Positions 27,138 through 35,717 of a stretch of DNA of 64,000 nucleotides are shown here, in pieces. Made by a program: the position numbers and the translations under genes. The stretch is taken from NCBI RefSeq assembly GCF_040783535.2, contig NZ_JBFONW020000001.1, forward strand, positions 248,001 through 312,000, read 5' to 3'. The number at the start of each line of letters is the position of its first letter. Position 1 is the first letter of the stretch. This stretch comes from Aestuariibius insulae (GTDB lineage: Bacteria; Pseudomonadota; Alphaproteobacteria; Rhodobacterales; Rhodobacteraceae). The notes under the pieces are model-generated. The model made no database searches, was not told where the DNA came from, and was given only the letters and a program-made list of their open reading frames with translations.

Positions 27138-28439
27138 TTAGTAGCCTGCGGCTTCCAATTCTTCGGTCGCGATGGCTTGAGCTTTCTCAAGAGCCTCTTC
27201 GGCAGTTTGCTGACCGGCAAGCGCAGCGGACATTTCCTGCCCAATCTGACCGGCAAGACCTGCCCATTCCGGGATCGCGGCAAACTGCACGCCGATATAC
27301 GGCACAGGCTCCACGGTCGGATTGTTCGGATCTGCAGAAAGGATCGACTCTAGCGTCATCTGCGCAAACGGAACGTCTTTATAGTTGGCGTTCTCATAAA
27401 GAGACTGACGGGCACCCGGAGGTACATTCGCCCAGCCCTCGTTCTCAGCCACAAGCTCGATATATTCTTTCGAAGTTGCCCATTCGATGAACTCTTTTGC
27501 GGCGTCCTGTTTCTCGGTTCCGGCGGGAATCGCCAGGGCCCAGGCCCAGAGCCAGTTGGAGTTCTTACCCAGTCCGGTATTCGGAGCCAGAGCAAAGCCC
27601 ACGCTATCAGCAACGGTCGAATCTTCGGGGTTCGTCACAAAGGACGCAGCGACGGTGGCATCGATCCACATACCGCACTTGCCCTGTTGAAACAGCGACA
27701 GGTTTTCGTTGAAACCGTTGTTTGACGCACCCGGAGGGCCCGCATCGTTCATCAGGTCGAGATAGAAGGTCAGCGTCTCGTTCCATTCTGGGCTGTCATA
27801 CTGAGGCGCCCAGTTTTCATCCACGAAACGTGCGCCAAAGGCGTTCGACATCGCAGTCAGGAAGGCCATGTTCTCGCCCCAGCCTGCCTTACCTCGCAGG
27901 CAGATGCCATAGATCTCGTTGTCGCGATCCGTCATGGCGCGGGCAGCTTCGCCGATGAACTCCCAGGTGGGTGCTTCGGGCATTTCCATACTGGCCTGCT
28001 CCATCAGATCGGTGCGGTACATGATCATCGAGCTTTCACCATAGAACGGTGCAGCATAGAGCGTACCGTCAAAGCTTAGACCGCCCGCCATGGCCGGCAG
28101 GATATCGTCGACATCGTATTCGTCCGACAGATCATCGAGCGGTACCAGCCAACCGTTTTCGCCCCAGATTGGGGTCTCGTACATGCCGATCGTCATGATA
28201 TCGAATTGACCGCCATTGGTCGTGATGTCGGTCGTGACCCGCTGACGCAGGACGTTTTCCTCCAACGTAACCCACTCAACCTCATGGCCAGTCTTTTCGG
28301 TGAAATCGTCGGTCAGACCCTGCATGCGGATCATGTCGCCGTTGTTCACCGTCGCTATAGTAAGTGTCTCAGCAAGTGCGCCGGTCGCGGTCAAAGTGAC
28401 AACCGCAGTGGCCGCACGAAGTGCGTTCCTCAAAGACAT
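27138..28439 (-). CDS. smoE: Polyol ABC transporter substrate-binding protein
   Basis: 433 aa from ATG 28439, chosen because GGGAGG lies just upstream; a longer frame begins at 28457. N-terminal signal peptide (LRNALRAATAVVTLTATGALA, cleaved about ETLT), then an extracellular solute-binding family 1 fold (for example TIGMYETPIWGENGWLVPLDDL, NLSLFQQGKCGMWIDATVAA). Captures sorbitol/mannitol in the periplasm. First gene of smoEFGKS-mtlK, so the operator upstream should control all six. Confidence 0.92.
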   Translation of the reverse strand: MSLRNALRAATAVVTLTATGALAETLTIATVNNGDMIRMQGLTDDFTEKTGHEVEWVTLEENVLRQRVTTDITTNGGQFDIMTIGMYETPIWGENGWLVPLDDLSDEYDVDDILPAMAGGLSFDGTLYAAPFYGESSMIMYRTDLMEQASMEMPEAPTWEFIGEAARAMTDRDNEIYGICLRGKAGWGENMAFLTAMSNAFGARFVDENWAPQYDSPEWNETLTFYLDLMNDAGPPGASNNGFNENLSLFQQGKCGMWIDATVAASFVTNPEDSTVADSVGFALAPNTGLGKNSNWLWAWALAIPAGTEKQDAAKEFIEWATSKEYIELVAENEGWANVPPGARQSLYENANYKDVPFAQMTLESILSADPNNPTVEPVPYIGVQFAAIPEWAGLAGQIGQEMSAALAGQQTAEEALEKAQAIATEELEAAGY

Positions 28440-28469
28440 CCGAATCCTCCCTGACATTGGATGCTATAT

Positions 28470-28491
28470 CCATCAGCGTAGAAGCTGATGG
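28470..28491 (-). promoter_or_regulatory. Hairpin in the smoE leader
   Basis: CCATCAGC (28470-28477) and GCTGATGG (28484-28491) form a perfect 8-bp stem with a 6-nt loop, about 30 bp upstream of smoE and downstream of the palindromic operator. It could be a leader RNA hairpin or a second operator. Confidence 0.5.
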
Positions 28492-28512
28492 ATCGCCGCG
28501 TCAATTAAATAT

Positions 28513-28526
28513 TTTACGCGCGTAAA
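28513..28526. promoter_or_regulatory. LacI-type operator palindrome of the polyol operon
   Basis: TTTACGCGCGTAAA is a perfect 14-bp palindrome in the 107-bp gap between smoE and the lacI-type gene. It has the central CG step typical of LacI-family operators. Placed to block the smo promoter until inducer releases the regulator. Confidence 0.8.
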
Positions 28527-28546
28527 GTTATAGCTGAAGCCAAAAG

Positions 28547-29578
28547 TCAGGCGGACTCTCTCATGACAAGTCTGGCCGGGAAAAGTGTCTCGGTTCGCTG
28601 ATCCTCTCGCGATCCATTCTCGATCAATCGAAAAAGGGTTGCGACGGCTTCGTCCGAGACTGCGCTGTAGTCATGAGCCGCCGTCGTGAGCGCCGGACAA
28701 GTAAAGCGAGAGAACGGGTGGTCGTCGTGGGATGCGACACGCAGGTCGCAATCGTTCCCGCGTCCGACCTTGATGCCTCGCTCAAAGCAGGCCGATAGCA
28801 GTCCGATTGCGAGGCGGTCGTTGCTGCAAAGGACCGTGTCTGTGGTGAAGGCTCGCTCGTCCAGAGCCTTTAGCGCGCCCTGGCGACCGATCTCCTCGAA
28901 TGCCCAGCCGCTACCTTTGACCCGGACGAAGCGTGGTTCGACATTCAGGCCCTCCATCAGTTCGATATAGGCGAGGCGGCGTTTGTTCGCGTTGGGGTTT
29001 GCAGGGGTTTCCATCTCGAAAAAGCAAGGTGGTTCACCGGTCCGCGTCAGATACTCCACAGTCTGTGACACGAAGCTACGGTTATCCGATCCGACGAACG
29101 CCTGTCCGAGGTCATAGAGATTACTATCGAAAAGAACCGTCCGGACATCCTTGCAAAACGCCTCGATCGCAGATTTGTCGGACTGGCGTCCCAATGGCGC
29201 CAGTAGAACTCCGGCAGGCTTCATCGACCGAAGGGTGTTCAGGATGTCGATCTCGTAATCGCGCTGACCGTGGGAATTGAAGAGGAAGGGCGACAGCCCG
29301 GCCTCAACACAACGGCGTTCGATGACACGGACGATTTCGGCAAAGAAAGGATCGGCGAGGTAGGGGACGACGATGCCCACGTTTTTGGTGAGCTGGCGGT
29401 TCTGGTTCATCGCGAAGATATTTGGGCGATAGTCATACCGTTCGAGCGTCGCTTCGATACGAGCGCGAGTACTGGCGCGAACGCTCTTCGGATCGTGAAA
29501 ATACTTCGAAACGGTAGGACGGGAAAGGCCGCTGATCTCGGCGAAGTGCTCCATATTTTTGATCTTCGGGTCGGACAC
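28547..29578 (-). CDS. LacI family regulator of the polyol operon
   Basis: 343 aa. N-terminal helix-turn-helix and hinge: HFAEISGLSRPTVSKYFHDP, then the RP-N pattern in YDYRPNIFAMNQNRQ. The periplasmic-binding-protein-like effector domain follows (VGIVVPYLADPFFAEIVRVIE, TDTVLCSNDRLAIGLL). It lies immediately upstream of smoE on the same strand with the palindrome between, so it probably represses smoEFGKS-mtlK and responds to a polyol. Confidence 0.88.
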   Translation of the reverse strand: MSDPKIKNMEHFAEISGLSRPTVSKYFHDPKSVRASTRARIEATLERYDYRPNIFAMNQNRQLTKNVGIVVPYLADPFFAEIVRVIERRCVEAGLSPFLFNSHGQRDYEIDILNTLRSMKPAGVLLAPLGRQSDKSAIEAFCKDVRTVLFDSNLYDLGQAFVGSDNRSFVSQTVEYLTRTGEPPCFFEMETPANPNANKRRLAYIELMEGLNVEPRFVRVKGSGWAFEEIGRQGALKALDERAFTTDTVLCSNDRLAIGLLSACFERGIKVGRGNDCDLRVASHDDHPFSRFTCPALTTAAHDYSAVSDEAVATLFRLIENGSREDQRTETLFPARLVMRESA

Positions 29579-29833
29579 GGGCTCTCGTTTCCCTTCGTAG
29601 TACGGTACGGATCTTAGCTGTTTTGAACTTTACATGCCTGGCCTAAAATTGTCGCGCGCAAAGACCGGTGAAGGGATGCGAAGTTCGTGGGGGTGAGAGA
29701 TATGCTCCGCGGCATGAGAGCCAAGATGCCGACCGGAGGGGCGGCGATACATCGATAACCGGTATGCGAGAATGAAGGCAAAATTTTCCACTGGTCGATT
29801 CGAAGATCGCCTTATTTTCGACACTTAAGAAAT

Positions 29834-29849
29834 CTGATTAATTAATCAG
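29834..29849. promoter_or_regulatory. 16-bp perfect palindrome in the gap before the response regulator gene
   Basis: CTGATTAATTAATCAG at 29834-29849 lies in the 562-bp non-coding stretch 29579-30140. Here the sequence changes from GC-rich to AT-richer and the secretion island begins. No gene was found in this stretch; a 64-codon minus-strand frame at 29630-29824 has no recognisable features. The palindrome could be a regulator site. Confidence 0.5.
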
Positions 29850-30140
29850 TATCCACGATTGATATGCGGTGTTCGCTAGGGAGCGTTACTTCTCCAAGAT
29901 GTGCTTTACTACTCGCAAGTCTCAATAAAGTTTCTGAAATATAGAAGATTCCCCGTAAAGCGTCAGATCGATACAGAGCGACTTTCGGCGAGAAGGGGCC
30001 AGTCTTCGTGTCTAACTCTAGGCGGAACTATGACCGGTCTTGACGAAAGTAAGAAGTGATTGAATGGTTATCGTGTCTTAACGGATGCGCAGAATCGAGA
30101 GTTTTTTCTTTCTGTGTCACGGTCTGACTTGAGGGGGAAA

Positions 30141-30776
30141 ATGTCGGAAGAATCAGCCATTCGCGTCGTAATTGCAGACAGCCACGAGATTGTTCGGGAA
30201 GGTATTGCAAATCGTCTTGTTGCAAGCTGCAATGTTGAAATTGTCGGTCAGGCTTCCGATGGGTACACAGCCATAAAGGTCTGTCGGAGCTGTCGTCCAG
30301 ATATCTTACTGATGGATCTTTCGTTGCAGCGTCCGTCAGGTGCAGAGACCCTATCGAAGCTTCGTAGCACTCTTTCGGACATGAAGATTGTCGTCCTATC
30401 TTCGGATGCGACAACATCGGACGCGTTTTCGACGCTTGCTGCAGGAGCCGTCGCATTCATGCCGAAGCAGGCACGGGGTATTCACTTTGTGAATGCGATC
30501 CGAGCCGCTTCAGAGGGGTACACTCTACTACCGACCGAGTACCTTGCAGAGTTCGTTAGTCTGCGACGCAATATAACCCGTACGGGTAATATCTACGGTC
30601 TGTCCCCGCGCGAAATCGAGATCCTTGAAGCCTGCACATCGGGACAGAAGACTAAGGAAGTTGCCGAAAACCTATCGATCAGCGTACGGACGGTGGAGAC
30701 GCATCGGAACTCTATCTACCGCAAGACGAACAGCCGTAGCCTCAGCGATCTTTCACGAATAGTGAACCAGCTGTAG
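30141..30776 (+). CDS. LuxR/NarL-type response regulator
   Basis: 211 aa from ATG 30141, preceded by GAGGGGG; upstream in-frame starts lack a ribosome site. Receiver domain residues ~8-120: phosphoacceptor Asp in DILLMDLSLQRPSG, conserved Ser in VVLSSDA and Lys in AFMPKQA. The acidic pair near the N-terminus is Asp-Ser (IADSHE) rather than Asp-Asp. C-terminal LuxR helix-turn-helix (LSPREIEILEACTSGQKTKE, then SVRTVETHRNSIYRK). No sensor kinase is in the window. At the left end of the secretion island, it is the most likely local regulator. Confidence 0.88.
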   Translation: MSEESAIRVVIADSHEIVREGIANRLVASCNVEIVGQASDGYTAIKVCRSCRPDILLMDLSLQRPSGAETLSKLRSTLSDMKIVVLSSDATTSDAFSTLAAGAVAFMPKQARGIHFVNAIRAASEGYTLLPTEYLAEFVSLRRNITRTGNIYGLSPREIEILEACTSGQKTKEVAENLSISVRTVETHRNSIYRKTNSRSLSDLSRIVNQL

Positions 30777-30864
30777 GCCAAATTTATTGCTCGCTCCAGT
30801 ACCTTTACAGAACTAAATTGCGCCGCTCCTGGGAAATCTCGGGTGCGCACCGATAGATTTGAGT

Positions 30865-30898
30865 AGTCTAAATCGTAGACTTAATCGGCAAATCGTAG
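30865..30898. promoter_or_regulatory. Dyad and direct repeats upstream of the unknown gene at 30944
   Basis: AGTCTA-AATCG-TAGACT (30865-30881) is an inverted repeat with 6-bp arms. AAATCGTAG occurs at 30870 and again at 30890, spaced 20 bp (about two helical turns). Located in the 167-bp gap after the response regulator gene; likely a regulator-binding region. Confidence 0.5.
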
Positions 30899-30943
30899 TC
30901 AACTGCAGTCTTGAACAGGCAAGCAGCTTAGGCTGCTCGTCAT

Positions 30944-31690
30944 ATGACGGGACTGGGAAACTCGGATATGTCGACAATCGGTGGCAGTGATAACAGTAAG
31001 ATTTTCCTCTCCTTTGAGGATAGCGACCTTCGTATGAGGTCTAACGGCAGGACCGATCTGGATCCGTTTGATCTATCTCATCTGGACTTCTCGAGCAGCG
31101 AAGCTGCCACCAAATTCGATGAAGAAATGGAAGACCTTTCGGAGGCGGCGCAACTGGCGCGACGCAGTTTCCGACACTTTGCAGCAACCGAGGAAGGTGC
31201 CGAAATCATAGGCTACGTTCTCGACGGGAACCTGCGTGAAGGCCGATCGCCGGAGGCACAGCTTGTTATCGATCAAATCACTGGTGACCTTGCGAGGCCT
31301 GACAACGTCGAAGTGACCGCGGAGACGACATTTCACCAACCGGAGTTCATTTTGATTCCATCGGACGCGAATGTAGCGGACGGTATCGCAAGCCTTCCAA
31401 GCGGTATCCGCGCGGCAATCGTATTCCCGAAAAACAAACCCGCGCAAATCCTCGTCGCGTCAGGTCTAGGGCTTAAGGACACGCTACTTATTTCTCAAGA
31501 GGCCTATGCAGATGCGATAGCCGGATATGCCGAGACCGTTGGGGTAGAGCTTGCCAGCGGTGATATTGGGGCAAGACTGACGGAAAGCCTGAGGCTTGGG
31601 AGCGGCATCGCCGGAGTTGAACATGGCGGAAATCGACCTCGTGGAGAGATTCTGATGGAAGGAGAGTTGCTCGACGCGGTCTTTAGATAA
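30944..31690 (+). CDS. Unknown protein at the start of the secretion island; candidate secreted substrate
   Basis: 248 aa, or 240 aa if it starts at the second ATG (30968); neither has a strong ribosome site. No signal peptide or membrane helix. The N-terminus is rich in Ser, Asn, Asp and Gly, common for type III secreted proteins, followed by an acidic segment (FDEEMEDLSEAAQ). The C-terminal part (AIVFPKNKPAQILVASGLGL, EAYADAIAGYAETVGVE, GDIGARL) looks like a folded domain. I do not recognise the family. Its position between the response regulator and sctJ suggests a function tied to secretion. Confidence 0.6.
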   Translation: MTGLGNSDMSTIGGSDNSKIFLSFEDSDLRMRSNGRTDLDPFDLSHLDFSSSEAATKFDEEMEDLSEAAQLARRSFRHFAATEEGAEIIGYVLDGNLREGRSPEAQLVIDQITGDLARPDNVEVTAETTFHQPEFILIPSDANVADGIASLPSGIRAAIVFPKNKPAQILVASGLGLKDTLLISQEAYADAIAGYAETVGVELASGDIGARLTESLRLGSGIAGVEHGGNRPRGEILMEGELLDAVFR

Positions 31691-31718
31691 ACACAACATG
31701 TAATTTCTACTTAACGGT

Positions 31719-31742
31719 CTACGTAGTTTCTCTTTCCCTACG
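31719..31742. promoter_or_regulatory. Paired CTACG box upstream of sctJ
   Basis: CTACG at 31719-31723 and 31738-31742, 19 bp start to start (CTACG-N14-CTACG), in the 147-bp gap before sctJ. The same pair with the same spacing is found at 44294-44317 in the other island promoter region. The layout resembles the paired half-sites of PIP/hrpII boxes in other type III systems, with a different half-site. Confidence 0.5.
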
Positions 31743-31837
31743 TATTGCTCGCTAATGAATTTTGTCCCTGCCTCTTTCAAGCTCTAGAGGAGAGTCGCCA
31801 TCTCGGCGAGATCTAGAGCAGGAGAGGGCATTCCATA

Positions 31838-32659
31838 GTGCGAACCTCAATCAAGTCTTTGATACGAGTTTTCTTTGTCGGCTTCTCCCTTCTGTTCATA
31901 TCTGGATGCAAAGAGGTCCTGTATTCGGATCTTGGTGAAAGAGAAGCAAACGAAATGGTTGCCGTGCTTGCTGCGGTCAACATCGATACGTCTCGGGAAC
32001 GTACAAAGAAAGGCGCGTACTCGATACTTGTATCGGCTGACCAGGTTCCTGTCTCGGTCACAGTTTTAAAAAACGCAGGGTATCCGAAAGCTCAGTTTCT
32101 TTCGCTAGGTGATGTGTTCAGCACCGAGGGGATCGTGGGCACGCCCTTTGAGCAGCAAGCTCGATATCTGCACGCGATGAATGAAGAGCTATCGAACACC
32201 ATCACATCGATCGATGGCATTCGGAACGCACGTGTTCTGGTCACGTCACCACCTCGCGGACGATATGACCGAGAGCTGCCGAAAGCCCGGGCATCAGTAA
32301 CGGTTCATTATGAGCCCGAGCTTGATATCAAGGAGCATGTTCCTTCGATCAAGCTGATCGTGGCATATGCTATGCCCAATCTGAGCTATGATGATGTGGC
32401 GGTCGCGTCCTTCCTCGCAGGAGGACCTCAGGTGAAGGCCACTGAGCTTCCGTCGATGGGTCCTCAGACAGAAAGTCAGCAGATGTCTATCCTGTCGGCG
32501 CTCAGTTGGGGCGGCACGGATCTTGGTCCTATCATAAAATTCCTGCTTCCGCTCATCGTTCTACTTACTCTTACTATCAGCTTGATCTCACGCACTTCGC
32601 GATCTGTCAGCAACGTACGAGCAGAGCGCAAATGGATGGCGCGCGCGAAGCGGAGCTAA
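31838..32659 (+). CDS. sctJ: Type III secretion inner-ring lipoprotein SctJ
   Basis: 273 aa from GTG 31838 with GGAGAGGG upstream. Lipoprotein signal with lipobox FISGCKEVLYSDL, then the hallmark EREANEMVAVL. The two ring-building domains follow (for example TSIDGIRNARVLVTSPPR and PSIKLIVAYAMPNLSYDDVAV). A C-terminal membrane helix (IIKFLLPLIVLLTLTISLI) ends in a basic cytoplasmic tail. Forms the inner-membrane ring with SctD. First gene of sctJ-K-L-N-O-Q-R-S-T-U. Confidence 0.95.
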   Translation: MRTSIKSLIRVFFVGFSLLFISGCKEVLYSDLGEREANEMVAVLAAVNIDTSRERTKKGAYSILVSADQVPVSVTVLKNAGYPKAQFLSLGDVFSTEGIVGTPFEQQARYLHAMNEELSNTITSIDGIRNARVLVTSPPRGRYDRELPKARASVTVHYEPELDIKEHVPSIKLIVAYAMPNLSYDDVAVASFLAGGPQVKATELPSMGPQTESQQMSILSALSWGGTDLGPIIKFLLPLIVLLTLTISLISRTSRSVSNVRAERKWMARAKRS

Positions 32660-32663
32660 AGTA

Positions 32664-33248
32664 ATGCAGCTCGAAACACCTATACACGGCACTTGGTTTC
32701 AAAGTTGGGCTCCCGAAATCGTAAATCCCCAACTAAGGAAAGAGATCAGGGCGAATAGGCGGCTCTGGTCAAGGATCGAGCGTGATCTCGTTAAGGCGGA
32801 GATCAGCACCGTCCTGGAGGGCGAATGCGACTCCGATGAAGTAAATCAGTTGGACCGTATTCTCCGGTGTGTCGATGAACATGTCTTCCTTGCTATCGGC
32901 AGAGCATGGTGTTCCCCGGTACTAGCTCAAAATGTGCTCGGACCAGGGCGAGCGGACACTCCGTTCTCCTTCGACAAGCAAGACCTGCAGATGGTGCTTT
33001 CCTACCGCAACCATTTGTCGCCAAACCTGATCAACGCCCCAAGCACGATGACAGAGATCGAAGAGGAAGGGCGTCTATGTCTTTTCGCTTGGGTGCGCCA
33101 GTTTCCATCTCCTCTTGCGGAATATGGTGTTCTGCGCCTCCCGCGCGTCGTAGGGCCCGCAGAAGATCAAACGCTTTCCGTTGCGCGTGCGAAGATTTTC
33201 GAGGCGGTTATCTCTGAGCTCAAGCTTGAAGAAGTGAAAGCAACATGA
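32664..33248 (+). CDS. sctK: Probable type III sorting-platform protein SctK
   Basis: 194 aa, cytosolic, no membrane helix. Sequence conservation is too low to call by motif. Its position between sctJ and sctL, its size, and the segments HVFLAIGRAWCSPVLAQNVL and GRLCLFAWVRQF match the general pattern of SctK/YscK proteins, which bridge the inner ring and the SctQ-SctL platform. GGAG 8 bp before the ATG; the stop overlaps sctL by 4 bp. Confidence 0.6.
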   Translation: MQLETPIHGTWFQSWAPEIVNPQLRKEIRANRRLWSRIERDLVKAEISTVLEGECDSDEVNQLDRILRCVDEHVFLAIGRAWCSPVLAQNVLGPGRADTPFSFDKQDLQMVLSYRNHLSPNLINAPSTMTEIEEEGRLCLFAWVRQFPSPLAEYGVLRLPRVVGPAEDQTLSVARAKIFEAVISELKLEEVKAT

Positions 33249-33925
33249 GCGAGTCGAAGGCCTTTCATGCAGTCCGCCTTTCGAAGGAAGAGGTGGATCA
33301 GATCTATGCCGCAAACTCTACCGTAACGGCTGCTAAGTCAGAAGCCGACCGCATCATCGCTGATGCAAAGGCCAAGGCTCAAGACGTTTTGCGAAGGGCT
33401 GAAGCGACCAGAAAGGAGCAATCCGAACTTATCAGATCGATTTCGGATGATCAGCTCAAGAAATTCATGGATCAGGAAGCGATCACCCGCAGCGCTCAAG
33501 CTTTTGCCGCCGCGCTTGAGCAAGCCGCCGATCTCCGCCGTGAGTTCGAGGCTCTCACTCCTTGGCTTGAGAATTTCGTTGAAAGCTCGGTCCGGCGGAT
33601 CATCGGCACGCTGTCGGATGCTGAAGTGATCGCGCGGATTGTTCGGCAAGGCGTTGGAGATCTACAGAGCGATGGCGGTCTTGCTTTGCGTATTCATCCT
33701 GATGACAGTGATGTGACACGCGCGGCAATGGATGAGTTTCCAAACCATTTCGAAGCGATCAAAGAAGTCTGCTTTGATGGGTCGATCGCGCAAGGGTCTC
33801 TAATTCTGAATGGAGGTGGGGGCTCAGTTAAGATCGATCTCGAAACCCAGCTATCTGCGCTGACCCGATGGATCAAAGAGCAAATCCCGGATGAAGCTGA
33901 TCGTGACTCGGATACGCCCAAATGA
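33245..33925 (+). CDS. sctL: Type III secretion stator protein SctL
   Basis: 226 aa. The N-terminal half is a long Ala/Lys/Glu-rich helix (AKSEADRIIADAKAKAQDVL), the C-terminal half resembles HrpE/YscL/FliH (VESSVRRIIGTLSDAEVIARIV, GSLILNGGGGSVKIDLETQL). SctL dimers link the ATPase SctN to the SctQ ring. Overlaps sctK and sctN by 4 bp each. Confidence 0.9.
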   Translation: MSESKAFHAVRLSKEEVDQIYAANSTVTAAKSEADRIIADAKAKAQDVLRRAEATRKEQSELIRSISDDQLKKFMDQEAITRSAQAFAAALEQAADLRREFEALTPWLENFVESSVRRIIGTLSDAEVIARIVRQGVGDLQSDGGLALRIHPDDSDVTRAAMDEFPNHFEAIKEVCFDGSIAQGSLILNGGGGSVKIDLETQLSALTRWIKEQIPDEADRDSDTPK

Positions 33926-35238
33926 CTTCCGAAGTTGTGCAGGCAGTCGAACGGATGACAACGCTTGTCCCACGAGCGACCCTTCGACAGATCTTTGGCG
34001 AAGTGATCGAAATATCTGGTCCGATCATTCGAGCCGCTCTTCAGAATGCTAGTATCGGCGCGCTGTGCAAGATCGACCAAGGCGATGGACAGCTTTTGGC
34101 AGAGGTAATCGGAGTGTCCGGTCCGCATGCGATCCTAAGTCCCTTCAGTTCGATGGAAGGTCTTAAAGCTCATGCACCTGTAAGACTTCAGGACAGCGCG
34201 CTGACAATTCCGGTCGGATCTGGCCTTCTTGGTCGAGTGATTGATGCATTTGGCGAGCCAATCGATGCAAGCGGCCCTGTAACTGGCGACACGAAGGCGC
34301 AAGCAGTACGTGCCGCAGCACCATGCGCGGCATCGCGCCCTCTGATCGATACCAAGTTTGCAACGGGACTACGGGCCATCGATGGGATCCTGACTTTGGG
34401 TCGTGGTCAGCGCATTGGGCTCTTTGGTCCCCCAGGGGCTGGTAAGTCGACGCTTCTGGCGGCTATCGCGAGATACTCAGAGGCAGATGTTATCGTGATC
34501 GGTTTGGTCGGTGAGCGCGGCAGGGAAGTGCGCGAGTTTACCGAGAGAGAGCTTCCGGCTGATAAAAGGAGAAAGGTTGTCGTGGTCACTGCGACGTCTG
34601 ATCGGTCTCCTGTCGAGCGAGCCCTTTGCGCGCAAAGCGCAACTGCGGTGGCCGAGCGGTTCAGAGATGAGGGAAAGTCGGTCCTTCTGCTCATCGACAG
34701 CCTGACCCGGACAGCAAGAGCGTTACGGGAGATCGGTTTAGCCGCTGGCGAGCCCCCGACACGGCGTGGATATCCGGCGTCGGTTTACCCCGCTTTACCC
34801 GCCCTGATTGAACGAGCGGGACGAAGCGAGGTTGGCGATATCACCGCAATCTACACGGTGTTGATTGAAGGGGACGGTGAAGGCGATCCAATTGCCGAAG
34901 AGGTACGAAGTCTCACAGATGGACACGTGATGCTTAGCCCTGCGCTTGCAGCCGCGGGGCACTACCCGGCGATTGATATCTCTGCATCGCTGAGCAGGAT
35001 CATGTCTGCGGTCACCGCTAAGGATCATCAGGATATGGCGATCAAATTACGTCGCCATCTGACGAAATATAAGGAAATCGAGATCCTGCTTCAGGTTGGT
35101 GAGTATAAGGCTGGAGGGGATCGAGATGCAGATGCGGCAGTTTCCGCAAAACCTCGGATCGACGCATTTCTAAGGCAGAGTGCTGACGAAAAAACGGTGC
35201 CTAGCGAGCTTATCGAGCAACTGGGGCGGGCGATATGA
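33922..35238 (+). CDS. sctN: Type III secretion ATPase SctN
   Basis: 438 aa, full length. Walker A GPPGAGKST near residue 172, GLVGERGREVREF, Walker B SVLLLIDSLTR, and GEPPTRRGYPASVYPALPAL, all diagnostic of the FliI/YscN family. Hexameric ATPase at the export gate that removes chaperones and unfolds substrates. Overlaps sctL and sctO by 4 bp. Confidence 0.96.
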   Translation: MTSEVVQAVERMTTLVPRATLRQIFGEVIEISGPIIRAALQNASIGALCKIDQGDGQLLAEVIGVSGPHAILSPFSSMEGLKAHAPVRLQDSALTIPVGSGLLGRVIDAFGEPIDASGPVTGDTKAQAVRAAAPCAASRPLIDTKFATGLRAIDGILTLGRGQRIGLFGPPGAGKSTLLAAIARYSEADVIVIGLVGERGREVREFTERELPADKRRKVVVVTATSDRSPVERALCAQSATAVAERFRDEGKSVLLLIDSLTRTARALREIGLAAGEPPTRRGYPASVYPALPALIERAGRSEVGDITAIYTVLIEGDGEGDPIAEEVRSLTDGHVMLSPALAAAGHYPAIDISASLSRIMSAVTAKDHQDMAIKLRRHLTKYKEIEILLQVGEYKAGGDRDADAAVSAKPRIDAFLRQSADEKTVPSELIEQLGRAI

Positions 35239-35717
35239 CCACCGGAAAAATCGGACAAATTAAACGTCTGCAGGCATTGGCTCAAGCGCGTCTCAAACGA
35301 GCAGAAGCGCAACTGTCCGTGGCCCATCAGCTTTACCAACAGCGCCAAGATACAGCAAAGCAGGCAGAAGCGGATTTCGACAGCTTGACCGAGCGTGCGG
35401 ATAGCTATGTCAGCGAGCGCTTCCTCGACATGGGTGAGACGACCGATCCAGCAAATGCATTTACGGGCATAATTGCAGGTGCTTCTGAAGCACGGAAGGT
35501 CGCCGCTAGCGCCGAGCTCACCGCCGTTCGGTCGCAAACCCGGGTGAAGGAAGCGCAAGGCGAGCGCACCAGTGCCGCTCGAATATGCCAAGCATTGAGC
35601 AATCGGAGAGATCGGCTCGAACGTCTATCGGTTGAAGAGAAACGCATTCTCGAGCGCCGATTGAATTTGGCTGCAGAGGATGAAGTCGCGGAAATGGCCG
35701 GCTGGAGGATGTCATAG
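35235..35717 (+). CDS. sctO: Type III secretion stalk protein SctO
   Basis: 160 aa, almost entirely helical and charged (KIGQIKRLQALAQARLKRAE..., RRDRLERLSVEEKRILERR), the coiled-coil hairpin expected of SctO/YscO/FliJ, which acts as the central stalk of the ATPase. Assigned from position after sctN, size and coiled-coil character. Its TAG shares one base with the GTG of sctQ. Confidence 0.82.
   Translation: MTTGKIGQIKRLQALAQARLKRAEAQLSVAHQLYQQRQDTAKQAEADFDSLTERADSYVSERFLDMGETTDPANAFTGIIAGASEARKVAASAELTAVRSQTRVKEAQGERTSAARICQALSNRRDRLERLSVEEKRILERRLNLAAEDEVAEMAGWRMS

Noticed and set aside
29630..29824. 64-codon minus-strand frame between the LacI gene and the response regulator gene
   Set aside because: No ribosome site, no recognisable sequence, and it lies within a regulatory-looking AT-shift region.
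31719..31742. Literal PIP box or tts box
   Set aside because: The half-sites are CTACG, not TTCGB, and no tts-box consensus was seen; only the spacing is similar.
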